Numbered from the stretch's first letter, positions 42,210 through 51,270 are shown. The stretch is 64,000 nucleotides of DNA from Micromonospora mirobrigensis (GCF_900091555.1 NZ_FMCX01000002.1:186001-250000), one strand, 5' to 3'. Numbers and translations are program-made. The notes: generated by a model not told the origin, from the letters alone.

Positions 42210-43456
42210 CGTCGTCCGGTCCTGGTCAGGGCCGCCGACTGGGCCACGGCGACCAGCACGGCCATCGCGTCACCCACGGTGTCCGCCAGCGCGGTCACCA
42301 GGGTGCGGACCCGCCCGGCGGACACCCCTGCCGGCGGGGGAGCCACGGCCAGCTCGGCGACCAGCCGGGCTGGATCGGCCGGGCCGGCCGGGCGGGCGCT
42401 CCCCCGGACGGGCGGCGCCGCGGGTCCACCGTGACCGGGGCGGCGCGGTGCGGTGTCGTCGTCGAAGGCGGCGGCCAGCGCGTCGAAGGCCGGCCGCAGC
42501 TGCTCCGGCGAGGGCACCCACCGGGTCAGCCCGTGCCGGGCCAGCACCGAGGCGTTGGCCCGGCCGTGCCCGGGGATCGGCCGGTAGGTGACCACGGGCA
42601 GCCCGCTGACCAGCGCCTCCTGGCAGGTCAGACCGCCGGCGTTCTCCACCACCAGGTCGACGGCGCGCATCAGCGACGGCATGTCGTCGACCCAGCCGAG
42701 CACGTGCTCGTGGTGGCGGAGCAACCGTTCCCGCAGCGCCTCGTTGCGCCCGCAGACCACCACCGGCCGGACCCGACCGGTCGCGGCGACCTCGGCCACC
42801 GTGGTCTCCACCTCACCGGCCCCCCAGGCGCCCGCCACGATCAACGCCAGCCGGGCGTCGCGGGGCAACCCGAACCGGTCCCGCGCCCGGGCCCGGTTCC
42901 CGGCCGGCGGGGTGGCGAAGGCGGCCGGGACCAGTGGTTGCACCTCGCGCAGTTCGACCGGGTCCGACACGTCGCGCAGCTCGGCGTGGCGCAGCGCGCA
43001 GTACACGTCCACGCCGGGTGACACCCAGGTCGGGTGGACCACGAAGTCCGTCACGTAGGTGACCACCGGCACCCGTAGCCGGCGGCGCATCGGCCCGAGG
43101 AGCTGGTTGGCGAAGGGATAGGTGGTGACCACCGCCCGGGTGTCCGGCGGGATGCGGCGGCGCATCCGGCGACGGACCGGGCGCAGCAGGGCCCGGACCA
43201 GCACCACCGACGCCCGGGAGCGGCTGGTGACGGTGAACAGCGCCTCGTAGCCCCACGGCAGCCACCGCAGCATCCCCCGGTACGCCTCCCGGAACGCCCA
43301 GCCCACCGGCGCGGGAAGGGTGTCCAGCAGGTTCACCCGGTCGACCAGGAAGCCGTGCTCGCGCAGCCGCCGGGACAGCTCGGCGGCCGCGGTGTCGTGG
43401 CCCGCGCCCACGTCGGCCGACACCACGACGACCCGGCCGCGGCCCTGCTCCCTCAT
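42206..43456 (-). CDS. GT28-like glycosyltransferase of the MGDG-synthase/MurG type
   Basis: A 416-aa GT-B enzyme. The N-terminal motif VSADVGAGHDTAAAELSRRL is typical of diacylglycerol glycosyltransferases, and the donor site shows VVCGRNEALRERL and VENAGGLTCQEALVSGLP. No signal peptide is present; it should act at the cytoplasmic membrane face on a lipid acceptor. The ATG at 43456 is the best start near GGCGG. The stop overlaps the CE4 gene (ATGA). The 55-nt gap to the PAP2-flippase gene suggests a shared transcript. Confidence 0.88.
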   Translation of the reverse strand: MREQGRGRVVVVSADVGAGHDTAAAELSRRLREHGFLVDRVNLLDTLPAPVGWAFREAYRGMLRWLPWGYEALFTVTSRSRASVVLVRALLRPVRRRMRRRIPPDTRAVVTTYPFANQLLGPMRRRLRVPVVTYVTDFVVHPTWVSPGVDVYCALRHAELRDVSDPVELREVQPLVPAAFATPPAGNRARARDRFGLPRDARLALIVAGAWGAGEVETTVAEVAATGRVRPVVVCGRNEALRERLLRHHEHVLGWVDDMPSLMRAVDLVVENAGGLTCQEALVSGLPVVTYRPIPGHGRANASVLARHGLTRWVPSPEQLRPAFDALAAAFDDDTAPRRPGHGGPAAPPVRGSARPAGPADPARLVAELAVAPPPAGVSAGRVRTLVTALADTVGDAMAVLVAVAQSAALTRTGRR

Positions 43457-43511
43457 CCGCCGCGCATTCCCACCGCCGGGTGATCCAATCCGGTCACCTG
43501 CCGGTCGGCAG

Positions 43512-45179
43512 TCAGACCAGTTGCCGCCGCACCAGCAGCCGCAGCGCGACGTACCCCGGGGCCACCGGGATCCAGAAGCTGGCCAGCCGGTAGACCAGCA
43601 CGCCGGCCACGGCCGTCGCCACCGGGATCCCGGCCAGCAGCAGACCGGACACCAGGGCGGCCTCGGTGGCGCCGAGGCCGCCCGGGGTGGGTGCGGCCGT
43701 TGCCACCCCCTCCCCCACGATGCACACCAGCACCACCGCGGGCACCGGTGACAGCGCCACCGGCAGCCCCACGGCGAGCAGGGCGAACCACAGACAGGCG
43801 CCGTAGGAGAGGGTGAGGCCAACGCTCACCACGATCAACCGGCGGATCCGCCCGCTGCCCCGCAGCACCCGGACCGCGTCGGCGACCTGGTGGCGCGCGG
43901 AGCGCACCCGGCCGCGCAGCCGGGGCACGGCGAGCGCCGCCGCCACCAGCGCCAGCACCCCCGAGGCGACCAGCAGCACGGTCGTGGACCGGCCGGTGGC
44001 CGCCCCGGTGAGGTGCCGGCCGGTGGTCCGGGCGAACGGCAGCAGCACCGGCAGCAGCAGGAGCACCGACAGGACGCCGGCCGCCCGGGTCACCGCGACC
44101 GCCGTGGCCGCGGCCGGCACCGACAACCCTCGCCGGCGCAGGTACCGCACGCCGAGCGCGACGCCGCCGACGCTGCCGGGCGCGACCCGGTTCGCGAAGG
44201 CCGCGGCGACCTGCACCAGCACCGCCTCCCGCAGCGGCACCCGCTCGGCGGTGGCGAGCCGCAGCGCGGCGGCGCTGAGCGGGTAGGTGGCGGCGGCGGC
44301 GCACAGGGTGGCGGTGGCCCACCCCGGTTGGGCGTGCGCCGACGCGTGCGCGGCGAGCCGGACCTGGGGGAGCTGGCGCAGCAGGAGGTACGCCAGCACG
44401 CCCAGCATCACCACCAGGAAGACGTCCCGCCGGCCGACCCGGCCCAGCCACCCCCGGCGACCGGGCGGGTGGTCCCGGCGCCCGTCGTCCGCGGGGTGGC
44501 CGGGGAGCAGTCGGGTCAGGCCGGCCGCGAACCAGCCGACCAGCAGCCCACCCAGCACGTCGACCGGCAGGTGCGCGCCGACGTAGATCCGGGCGAGGCC
44601 GACCGCCCCGATCGCCGTCCAGACCAGCCAGCGCCACCGCCGGGGCAGCGCGGGGGCCAGTACCAGGCCCAGCGCGGTCGCCACCGCCACGTGCCCGGAG
44701 GGGTAGCCGTAGCCGTCGGGGACGTGGGCGTGGAGGCGGACGTCCGGCAGGTATCCGGCCGGCCGTCGGCGGGCCACCACCGACCGGATCGCCACCGCGG
44801 ACCAGTAGCCGAGGTTCCCCGCGAGCAGCAGGTCCAGGGCCAGGCGGAACCGCCGGGCGGCCGTCGCCGTCGCGGCCGCCACGAGGACGGCCGGGTACGA
44901 GCCGAGGGACATCACCGCCACCAGCGCCGGGGTGGACGCCGTCGGCAGCCGGTTGAGCAGCCGGAACAGGTCGCGTTCCACGGGTCCCGGTGGGCGGTGC
45001 CGGGCCCAGAGGCTGAGCGCGGCGAGCAGAGCGCCGGACAGGGCCAGGCTGAGCAGGGACGCCGGGGAGGGTCGGTGGGGCCGGGCCGTCACCTGTGGGC
45101 TACCGGCGCGGCGTCGGTGGCCCGGCACGGCCGACCGGCGCGGTCGGCGCCAGGCTGGAACGGTCCATGGGTCGACCAT
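43512..45179 (-). CDS. PAP2 phosphatase fused to a flippase-like (UPF0104) domain
   Basis: A membrane protein of 555 aa from ATG 45179; GTG 45092 (526 aa) is also possible and neither has a good ribosome site. The first half is a PAP2 phosphatase: IRSVVARRRPAGYL (motif 1), GYPSGHVAVATAL (motif 2) and ARIYVGAHLPVDV (motif 3). The second half is an eight-helix lysylphosphatidylglycerol-synthase-TM/AglD-type domain (VAPGSVGGVALGVRYLRRRG; PTPGGLGATEAALVSGLL). The fusion joins dephosphorylation of a (poly)prenyl- or diacylglycerol-phosphate with possible translocation. It heads the operon that continues with a lipid glycosyltransferase, deacetylase and exporter. Confidence 0.85.
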   Translation of the reverse strand: MVDPWTVPAWRRPRRSAVPGHRRRAGSPQVTARPHRPSPASLLSLALSGALLAALSLWARHRPPGPVERDLFRLLNRLPTASTPALVAVMSLGSYPAVLVAAATATAARRFRLALDLLLAGNLGYWSAVAIRSVVARRRPAGYLPDVRLHAHVPDGYGYPSGHVAVATALGLVLAPALPRRWRWLVWTAIGAVGLARIYVGAHLPVDVLGGLLVGWFAAGLTRLLPGHPADDGRRDHPPGRRGWLGRVGRRDVFLVVMLGVLAYLLLRQLPQVRLAAHASAHAQPGWATATLCAAAATYPLSAAALRLATAERVPLREAVLVQVAAAFANRVAPGSVGGVALGVRYLRRRGLSVPAAATAVAVTRAAGVLSVLLLLPVLLPFARTTGRHLTGAATGRSTTVLLVASGVLALVAAALAVPRLRGRVRSARHQVADAVRVLRGSGRIRRLIVVSVGLTLSYGACLWFALLAVGLPVALSPVPAVVLVCIVGEGVATAAPTPGGLGATEAALVSGLLLAGIPVATAVAGVLVYRLASFWIPVAPGYVALRLLVRRQLV

Positions 45180-45296
45180 AGGCGCGGCCCCGGCGCCGGG
45201 ACCCCGCAACCGGTCAGCCGGCCGGCGTCGTCGTACGGGCCTGGTGGGCGGTGTGGTCGTCGCGGGGGTGGTCGGGCAGGTCCCGGTCGGCGTGGG

Positions 45297-46577
45297 TCAG
45301 GCGGCCCGGCGCCGGCCCGGACCGCGACGGCGCCGACCGCGATCCCCCCGGCTGCGGATCAGGAGCACCGTCACCAGCACGAACAGCACCACGCCCGCCC
45401 CGGCCGCCACCGGCCACCACCGTCGGGTCCAGTCCTCGGCGGCCCGGTACGCCGCCGCCGTCCCCGGGGTGTCGGCCGGGTCCGGCTCGGAGGCCGCCGG
45501 CGGGGGCGAGGCGGCCGGTGCCGCCTCTTCCGCGGTCAGCTCCCCCGGCTTCACCAGCCGGCCCACCGAGGCGTCCTTCGGCAGGGAGAAACCCCAGTCC
45601 AGCAGGGCGGCCCCCTGCTTCCAGCCGGCCAACGGGTAGCGCTCCGCGCCGAGCAGGGTCACCACCAGCCGCCGGCCGGCGCGTTGCGCCGCGCCGACGT
45701 AGGTGTGCCGGGCCAGCTCGGTGAAGCCGGTCTTGCCGCCCAGCGCCCCCGGGTAGTTGTAGATGAGCTTGTTCTCGTTCTGGATCTGGAAACCGGTCTG
45801 CTTCAGCGCCGGCTGGGCCGGGATCGTGGTGCTGCGGGTCAGCGCGTACCGGCGGAAGTCGGGGATGGCGAAACACGCCCGGCCGATCAACGCCAGGTCG
45901 TACGCGCTGGTGAACTGGCCCCTGCCGTCCAGGCCGGAGGGGGTCACCGCGTGGGTCTGCAACGCGCCCAGCTCGCGGGCCTTGGCGTTCATCGCCGCGA
46001 CCCCGGCGGGCACCGACCCGGCGCCGAGTCGGGCGAGCAGGTTGGCCGCCTCGTTGCCGGAGTTGAGCAGCAGCCCCAGCCAGAGGGTCTCCACCCGGTA
46101 GCGGCCGCCCTGCACCAGGCCGACCGCCGAGCTGCCCGGTTCGATGTCCAGGTCGGGCCGGGTGACGGTGGCCAGCTGTTTCGGGTCGAGCTTCGGCATC
46201 ATGGTGGCCGCCAGCAGCAGCTTCTGGGTGCTGGCCGGGGTGCCGTACTCGTGCGGGCCGCAGGCGCCGAGCACGGCGCCGCTGTCCAGGTCGGCGACCA
46301 CCCAGGAGGTCGCGGTGAGCGCCGGCGGCGCGGGCGTGCCGGGCGGGACGATCAGGCCGGGGGTGGCCAGGGCGTCGCCGCCCACCCGCTGCGCCTCGGG
46401 CACCGCGGGCGGCGGCACGGGCCTGGGCGGCCGGGCCGCCGCCGGTGGCACCGTGTGCGGGCACGGCACCGGCGTGCCGGCCGGGGCGGCGGCGGCCCGG
46501 GGGCCGGCGACCGCCGGGACCGGCGTCGTCACGAGTACGGCGGCGGTGACCGCGGCTGCCAGGGCCCGTCCTCTCAT
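45297..46577 (-). CDS. Serine-type D-Ala-D-Ala carboxypeptidase (PBP5/DacB type), copy 2
   Basis: A 426-aa exported penicillin-binding protein, a close paralogue of the gene at 23439. Signal peptide about 1-25, Pro-rich linker, then S11 motifs STQK (SxxK), SGN and KTGFT in order. The C terminus has one helix (WWPVAAGAGVVLFVLVTVLL) and a strongly basic tail (GDRGRRRRGPGRRR). Long identical blocks with copy 1 (TSWVVADLDSGAVLG; HAVTPSGLDG) show duplication. The ATG at 46577 lies 8 nt after TACCCT and lacks a ribosome site; the longer frame to 46706 is rejected because it would displace the signal peptide. Confidence 0.93.
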   Translation of the reverse strand: MRGRALAAAVTAAVLVTTPVPAVAGPRAAAAPAGTPVPCPHTVPPAAARPPRPVPPPAVPEAQRVGGDALATPGLIVPPGTPAPPALTATSWVVADLDSGAVLGACGPHEYGTPASTQKLLLAATMMPKLDPKQLATVTRPDLDIEPGSSAVGLVQGGRYRVETLWLGLLLNSGNEAANLLARLGAGSVPAGVAAMNAKARELGALQTHAVTPSGLDGRGQFTSAYDLALIGRACFAIPDFRRYALTRSTTIPAQPALKQTGFQIQNENKLIYNYPGALGGKTGFTELARHTYVGAAQRAGRRLVVTLLGAERYPLAGWKQGAALLDWGFSLPKDASVGRLVKPGELTAEEAAPAASPPPAASEPDPADTPGTAAAYRAAEDWTRRWWPVAAGAGVVLFVLVTVLLIRSRGDRGRRRRGPGRRRAA

Positions 46578-46585
46578 GGATGAGG

Positions 46586-46591
46586 AGGGTA
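46586..46591 (-). promoter_or_regulatory. -10 element for leaderless carboxypeptidase copy 2
   Basis: TACCCT on the minus strand is exactly 8 nt before the ATG at 46577, the same geometry as in the paralogue at 24767. Confidence 0.5.
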
Positions 46592-46638
46592 GCGGGGAAG
46601 ATCGGATGGCGGGTGACCCACCCCGGCGTGGCGCGCGA

Positions 46639-46953
46639 TCAGCCCGGCAGGGCCGTCCCGCCGGAGTTGAGGTGGAATGCCCGCTCCTCGGCCACCTCCC
46701 GCGCACGCAGGAACCGGGTGGTCCACTCCGGATCGGCCTGCGGGATCCGGTCCACCACGTGCTCGTCGAGCGGAGCGCCGCCGCGGCGGGGCAGCAGCCC
46801 CACCGCGACGACCGTGTGCCCGTCCCGGCCGTAGTGCACCACCTGCCAGCGGGCCGCGCGGGCGGCCCGCCGGTCCACCGCCCGCCCGACCGCGAGGCAG
46901 AGCGGGAGGATCGCGACGACCAGCGGGAGGAGCAGGATCAGCACCCGCACCAC
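46639..46953 (-). CDS. Small membrane protein downstream of the SPFH gene (104 aa)
   Basis: One N-terminal helix (VRVLILLLPLVVAILPLCLA) is followed by about 80 soluble residues with WQVVHYGRDGHTVVAVGLLP and a charged helix RFLRAREVAEERAF. The GTG start at 46953 has GAGGGGGG upstream and is 13 nt after the SPFH stop, so the two are an operon. Family unknown; it may be a membrane partner of the SPFH protein. Confidence 0.7.
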   Translation of the reverse strand: MVRVLILLLPLVVAILPLCLAVGRAVDRRAARAARWQVVHYGRDGHTVVAVGLLPRRGGAPLDEHVVDRIPQADPEWTTRFLRAREVAEERAFHLNSGGTALPG

Positions 46954-46966
46954 CGGGCCACCCCCC

Positions 46967-47995
46967 TCACTTCAGCGGTACGGTGGCTCCGGCGCCCGGC
47001 GCGTACGTGGTGACGCCGGGCGGCAGCGCCTTGATGATGTCGATCTGCGCGCACGCGGAGCAGGCGTTGTAGCCCTGCTGGCGGGTCTTGTTCGCGTCGG
47101 CCTCGGCCCGGGCCTGGGCCACCTTGGCCTGGGCCTCGCTGACCGCCGCGTACGCCGCCTGGGCCTTGTTGACCGCCTCCTGGACGGCCTGCGGCAGGGT
47201 CACCCGGGCCAGGTTGAACTTTATGCCCTCGAAGAAGTCACCGCCGAGCATCTCGGCGAGGTCCTTGGGCAGGCTCTCGTTCACCGCCTCCTGGACCTTG
47301 GCGATGTTGGTGTTGTTGGCCTGTCCCGCCGCGTCCGGGTCGCCCGGGCCGGCGGCCGGGGCCCGCTGGGCGCCGTTCTGGACCAGGGCGCAGCTGGAGA
47401 CCAGCTCGGCGCAGCGGAACTTGCTGATCTGGATGCGCAGGTCGTTGTCGATGACCGGCCGGACGATCGCGTCGAGGAAGCTGCTCCAGCCCTCGTCGCC
47501 GTCGTAGGCGTAGCGCAGGGTGCCGTCGACGCCGCGGAACTGCCGGGTGCCGAACTTGGTGTCGAACTGCTCGAGCGCCTTGGCGTTCAGGTTGAGGGTG
47601 AAGTAGATGGTGCCCTCGATGCCCATCTCCACGCCGTCGCTGGAGGGGGTGTTCACCACGTCCACGCCGGTCTTGTCGCCCCGGGCGGGGTCGGCGGTGA
47701 TGGTGTAGAAGCGCTGCTGGGCCGGATAGCGGTGCATGGTGGAGTAGAGGCCGGTCCAGGTGCGGGCCGACCCGGCGGGCACCACCTGACGGACCCGGTT
47801 GTCGTCCAGCCAGCCGCCGTTGCGCACCACGCCGACCTCCCCGCCGGCGGTCTTGTCGAAGCCGCTGACCAGGGCGCCGGCGGCGACGATCAGCACGAGC
47901 ACCGCGGCCAGCACCGATCCGACGATCGCGAACGCCCGGGACGGGACCCCGGACGGCATTCCGGCCGGCGCGCGGCGGTACTGCGACGTGTTCAT
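46967..47995 (-). CDS. SPFH/band-7 (prohibitin-like) membrane protein
   Basis: A 342-aa protein with one N-terminal helix (AFAIVGSVLAAVLVLIVAAG), an SPFH domain (about 50-290: GGEVGVVRNGGWLDD, EMGIEGTIYFTLN, LPQAVQEAVNKAQAA) and an Ala/Glu/Gln-rich coiled coil (AQAKVAQARAEADANKTRQQ). Such proteins oligomerise to organise membrane microdomains. Unusual here are a CxxC in the tail (GYNACSACAQID, after the coil) and two more Cys in FRCAELVSSCALV, which could form a disulfide or metal site. The ATG at 47995 follows GGGGAGG. It is co-transcribed with the 104-aa membrane protein. Confidence 0.88.
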   Translation of the reverse strand: MNTSQYRRAPAGMPSGVPSRAFAIVGSVLAAVLVLIVAAGALVSGFDKTAGGEVGVVRNGGWLDDNRVRQVVPAGSARTWTGLYSTMHRYPAQQRFYTITADPARGDKTGVDVVNTPSSDGVEMGIEGTIYFTLNLNAKALEQFDTKFGTRQFRGVDGTLRYAYDGDEGWSSFLDAIVRPVIDNDLRIQISKFRCAELVSSCALVQNGAQRAPAAGPGDPDAAGQANNTNIAKVQEAVNESLPKDLAEMLGGDFFEGIKFNLARVTLPQAVQEAVNKAQAAYAAVSEAQAKVAQARAEADANKTRQQGYNACSACAQIDIIKALPPGVTTYAPGAGATVPLK

Positions 47996-48056
47996 GGCGG
48001 ACCTCCCCGATGTGGCGGGCGACGCCCGCGCTCCGGCATCAGGTTGACAGCCGCCG

Positions 48057-48521
48057 TCAACCCGCCGGCCCCGCCGCGTTCGGCGGCGGCAGCTCGGTTG
48101 CCGGACGGCGCAGGGAGCGCAGCCAGCGCCGCTGCCACGGGGTCTCGATGGCCCGGCGGTGGTAGTTGGCACGCGTCCAGGTCACCGCCCGGTCCACCGG
48201 CAGCCCGTCCAGCACGGCCAGCGCGGCCAGCGCCGTCCCAGTCCGGCCGATGCCGCCCCGACAGGCCACCTCGACCCGCTCCCCCGCGTACGCCCGGCGC
48301 AGCGCCTCACCCAGCGCGTCCAGCGCGTCGGCCCGGTCCAGCGGTATCCAGAAGTCGGGCCACCGTACCCGCCGCCACGCCCACTCGGGCACCGGCCCGT
48401 CGACGAGGAGCAGGGTGAAGTCGGCCGGTGACGCCGGCGCCCGGGCGGGCCGGCCGCGTACCCGCGCCCCGCTGGGCAACACCACCACACCGGTACGGTC
48501 CGACCAGGAGGCGACAGCCAT
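48057..48521 (-). CDS. Small dual-specificity/tyrosine phosphatase-like protein
   Basis: A 154-aa protein with the Cx5R P-loop VACRGGIGRTGTALAALAVL, typical of PTP/DSP phosphatases. The start at 48521 is preferred because AGGA lies 7 nt upstream; a GTG at 48560 would add 13 residues. The general-acid Asp may be in WPDFWIPLD. Actinobacterial homologues are uncharacterised and could act on phosphoproteins or small phosphates. It stands between the SPFH gene and the LPVTG gene, isolated from the latter by a strong hairpin. Confidence 0.85.
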   Translation of the reverse strand: MAVASWSDRTGVVVLPSGARVRGRPARAPASPADFTLLLVDGPVPEWAWRRVRWPDFWIPLDRADALDALGEALRRAYAGERVEVACRGGIGRTGTALAALAVLDGLPVDRAVTWTRANYHRRAIETPWQRRWLRSLRRPATELPPPNAAGPAG

Positions 48522-48619
48522 TCCGGCATCCTGCCCGCCGATCCGCCCGATGTCCCGCACCGCCGGGCCGCGGGGCGTGTCGGCAGCGGCGGACCCGCCA
48601 TCCGCTGCGACACACGGGC

Positions 48620-48656
48620 GGGCGCCCGCCGGATCTCGAGGATCCGACGGGCGCCC
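48620..48656 (-). terminator. Strong hairpin after the LPVTG gene
   Basis: A 15-bp stem with one C-A mismatch (48620-48628 with 48648-48656, and 48630-48635 with 48641-48646) and a 5-nt loop lies 36 nt after the LPVTG stop, with no T-tract. Confidence 0.75.
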
Positions 48657-48691
48657 ACCTGTTTCCAGGGAAGGAAAACGTTCGGTCGTGC

Positions 48692-49378
48692 TCAGCCGTC
48701 CAGCCGACGGCGCCGCCAGGCCAGGGTCAGCAGCACCATGACCGCCCCGGCGCCGACCAGGCCGCCACCGAGCTTCATCGGCGTGCCGAGGCTGGCGCCG
48801 GTGACCGGCAGCCGGTGGTGCGGCGGCCTGGTGGCGGGCGGGCCGGCGATGACGGTCAGCGTCGCCTGGGCGGTCCGCCCGGACGTCCGGCCGGTCGCGG
48901 TGAAGGTGTAGACGCCCGGACGGGTCGCCCGGTAGGAGGTGACGAAGTCGTCGAAGGCGTCGGCCCGCACGGTGAAGTGCAGGACCGGTGGCGCCCCACC
49001 GCCGCTGTAGCTGGGGGCGGGGTTCGGCGCCGCGGCGTACGCCACGGCGGCCATCGCAACCGTGCTGCCGTCAGCGCGCCGGGCGGTCACCGCGGCGGGC
49101 GCGGCGATCGGCAGCCCGGTGATGGTGACGTCGATGTCGACGAGCTCGTTCGGCAGGAAGCCGGTGCCGTTCAGCGTGACCAGCTGACCCGGGGTGGTGG
49201 TCGTCGGATCCACCGTCAGGGTGGTGACCGGCGGGTAGTCCGGCGGTGGTTGGGTCACGCTCGCCGACGGTGTCGGATCCGGCAGCGGTTGCGGCTGCGC
49301 CGCTCCTGCCGCCACCGGCACGGCGGCCACCAGGGCCAAGCCGGCCGCGAGCGCCATGATGATGCGGTTTCGCCGCAT
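48692..49378 (-). CDS. LPXTG-anchored cell-wall protein
   Basis: A 228-aa sortase substrate. Signal peptide about 1-27 (RIIMALAAGLALVAAVPVAA), a Pro-rich segment, then an Ig-like/IPT-like domain (TLTVDPTTTTPGQLVTLNGT; VDIDVTITGLPI; GVYTFTATGRT), and a C-terminal sorting signal LPVTG (190-194) plus helix (LGGGLVGAGAVMVLLTLAW) and RRRR tail. The ATG at 49378 follows GGAGGGA. No sortase gene is in the window, so a housekeeping sortase elsewhere must attach it. It is just downstream of the exopolysaccharide genes. Confidence 0.92.
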   Translation of the reverse strand: MRRNRIIMALAAGLALVAAVPVAAGAAQPQPLPDPTPSASVTQPPPDYPPVTTLTVDPTTTTPGQLVTLNGTGFLPNELVDIDVTITGLPIAAPAAVTARRADGSTVAMAAVAYAAAPNPAPSYSGGGAPPVLHFTVRADAFDDFVTSYRATRPGVYTFTATGRTSGRTAQATLTVIAGPPATRPPHHRLPVTGASLGTPMKLGGGLVGAGAVMVLLTLAWRRRRLDG

Positions 49379-49391
49379 GATGGGTTCCCTC

Positions 49392-51170
49392 CTACTGTGC
49401 ACAGCTTGGTGCGGTGACAACTTGGGTGGTCCATGGGGTGGCGGTGGGGGTGAGTCGTAGCGCCGCACTGTCCGCCGGGTTCTTGCCGGTGAGCAGGCCG
49501 ACGTCGAGGGTCCGGGTCCGCCCGGGCCGTACCTCGACGGTGGCGAGGGCGACCTGGCGTGGCCCGTCGAAGCCGCCGCCGAGCCCGAGCGTCCGGCCGT
49601 CGAGCCGGCCGTCGAGCACGGAGCCGCCGGCCGGGCTGTAGACGGAGACGAGGGTGCGGATGGTGTACGGGTCGCCGGCCAGTCCGAGTCCGAGTACCGA
49701 CTTGCTGAGCCCGGACGAGGGGGCGACGGAGTGGAGCGTGAAGCGCAGGCGCAGCTCGCGTCGGCCGTCGGCGCGGCAGGCCCCGACCGTGAGCGTCGCT
49801 CCCGGACGCAGGTAGTAGCCGAGCTTCGCGCCGCTGCCGTCGTTGAGGAAGATCCCGACGGTCGGCACGGCGTCCTTCAGCGGAAGGGCTCCGGTCAACC
49901 GGCTGTCGTCCAGCATCTTCTGCTCCTCAGATCGGGCACTCCAGAACAGTAACCTCCCTTCCGTGATCGATCGGTCAAAAGCCGACAAAAGCACTCGGGG
50001 ATCTACATTTCTGGTGAACAGGGCGTTGAACACCGCGGCGGCGGAGGCGGCGAAGTAGCCGTCCTGCTGTTCGTCGTCGAGGTCCCGGTACGCGTCGCTG
50101 AGCAACGTCCGGACCGCCCCGTCGCCGGTGAGCGCGGGCCCACCGGCGACGGTGACCGGGCCGATCGCCGTGAGCAGGTACGACAGCACCACCGGGTCGA
50201 CCGCCAGCACCCCGTCGACCGTCGAGCCGCCGCGCCGCCGGTACATCTCCCGGTAGAGGGCGGCCGCCGTCGGGAAGTGCGGGGTGAGGTTGACGTCGGC
50301 CGGATACATGCCCGGCAGGTCGCTCCAGAGCGCCCGAGCCTGCTTCGGGACCGGCAGCGGCGGCACGAACCGGCCGATCTTCACGCTGGTGCCCTGCTCG
50401 ACCATGCGGATCCGGCCGTCCTCGGCCCGGACCACGGCGTACGCGCCGATCATGCCGCCGGTCGCCCGCAACTCGGCCGGGTTCTGCGACAGCAGCAGAT
50501 AGCTTCGCGGCCCGTCGGCGCCGAGCAGCGGCGGCAGCAGCTTCGCGCCCCGCTCGGCGGCGCCGGTCAGCCCCGCCAACCGGTCCATCTCGGTGCGCAA
50601 CGCGGCGAGCGCCACCCGGATCTGGCTGACCAGACTCTCCTGCGGCACGGCGGCCAGCCGTGACCGGACCTCCTGGACCACCCGGTCGGCCGCGGTGAGC
50701 TCACCCGACACGGCGGTCAGCCGGTCCAGGTCCAGCCGTCCGCCGCGGGGCACCAGCGACGCCAGGTCCGTGCGCAGCAGGCTGGGAAACGCGCCCCGAG
50801 CCAACTCGTCGACGGCGACCGCGATCTGGCGTACGGCGCTGAGGTCGTCACCGGCCCAGGGGGCGCGCTCGCCGAGCCGCCAGCCGGGGTCCCCGGTCGC
50901 CGAGCGGGCCTTGGCGGACTGCTCCTGGAGGGCCGCCAGGGTGCGCTGCGCCCGGTCGACGTCGCCGGAGATCACGTCGGCGCTGAGCTCGCGGGCCAGC
51001 CCCGCCGCGTTCACCAGGTGCGCCCGGGCCTGCCAGCCACGGAAGGCGACCCAGCCGACGCCGAGCAGCACCAGCGAGCCGACGACCAGGGACCCGAGCA
51101 GGGCCCGACGGATCTTCGCCCTCCTGCGCCGCCGCGACCGCCGGCGATCCGACACACCCTTCTCGGTCAC
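49392..51170 (-). CDS. DUF4012 membrane-anchored protein of the exopolysaccharide cluster
   Basis: A 592-aa protein: very basic N terminus (DRRRSRRRRRAKIRR), one helix (ALLGSLVVGSLVLLGVGWVA), an extracellular helical part (about 55-200) and the DUF4012 core (SYLLLSQNPAELRATGGMIG; PDVNLTPHFPTAAALYREMY-like PADVNLTPHFPTA). Its function is unknown, but DUF4012 genes recur in actinobacterial capsule clusters. Four possible starts lie close together; the GTG at 51170 is chosen because GGAG is 6 nt upstream. It is 13 nt before the LPVTG gene, so the wall protein may be part of the same unit. Confidence 0.88.
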   Translation of the reverse strand: MTEKGVSDRRRSRRRRRAKIRRALLGSLVVGSLVLLGVGWVAFRGWQARAHLVNAAGLARELSADVISGDVDRAQRTLAALQEQSAKARSATGDPGWRLGERAPWAGDDLSAVRQIAVAVDELARGAFPSLLRTDLASLVPRGGRLDLDRLTAVSGELTAADRVVQEVRSRLAAVPQESLVSQIRVALAALRTEMDRLAGLTGAAERGAKLLPPLLGADGPRSYLLLSQNPAELRATGGMIGAYAVVRAEDGRIRMVEQGTSVKIGRFVPPLPVPKQARALWSDLPGMYPADVNLTPHFPTAAALYREMYRRRGGSTVDGVLAVDPVVLSYLLTAIGPVTVAGGPALTGDGAVRTLLSDAYRDLDDEQQDGYFAASAAAVFNALFTRNVDPRVLLSAFDRSITEGRLLFWSARSEEQKMLDDSRLTGALPLKDAVPTVGIFLNDGSGAKLGYYLRPGATLTVGACRADGRRELRLRFTLHSVAPSSGLSKSVLGLGLAGDPYTIRTLVSVYSPAGGSVLDGRLDGRTLGLGGGFDGPRQVALATVEVRPGRTRTLDVGLLTGKNPADSAALRLTPTATPWTTQVVTAPSCAQ

Positions 51171-51270
51171 ACCACACTCCACTCCGAAACGGACACACGC
51201 CATCGAACGCGTCTTCCGCGATGAACAACGATCGTCGACCGCGATCCGGACGGACCGCCGCCGAAATCCC

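Noticed and set aside
42206-43456. MurG identity for the GT28-like enzyme
   Set aside because: The N-terminal GAGHDTAA motif and the neighbours fit a diacylglycerol/lipid glycosyltransferase, and there are no mur or division genes nearby.
48042-48062. Inverted repeat GGTTGAC-N7-GTCAACC between the SPFH and phosphatase genes
   Set aside because: It overlaps the phosphatase stop codon, lacks a matching -10 element and may be chance; evidence is too thin to list as a regulatory site.
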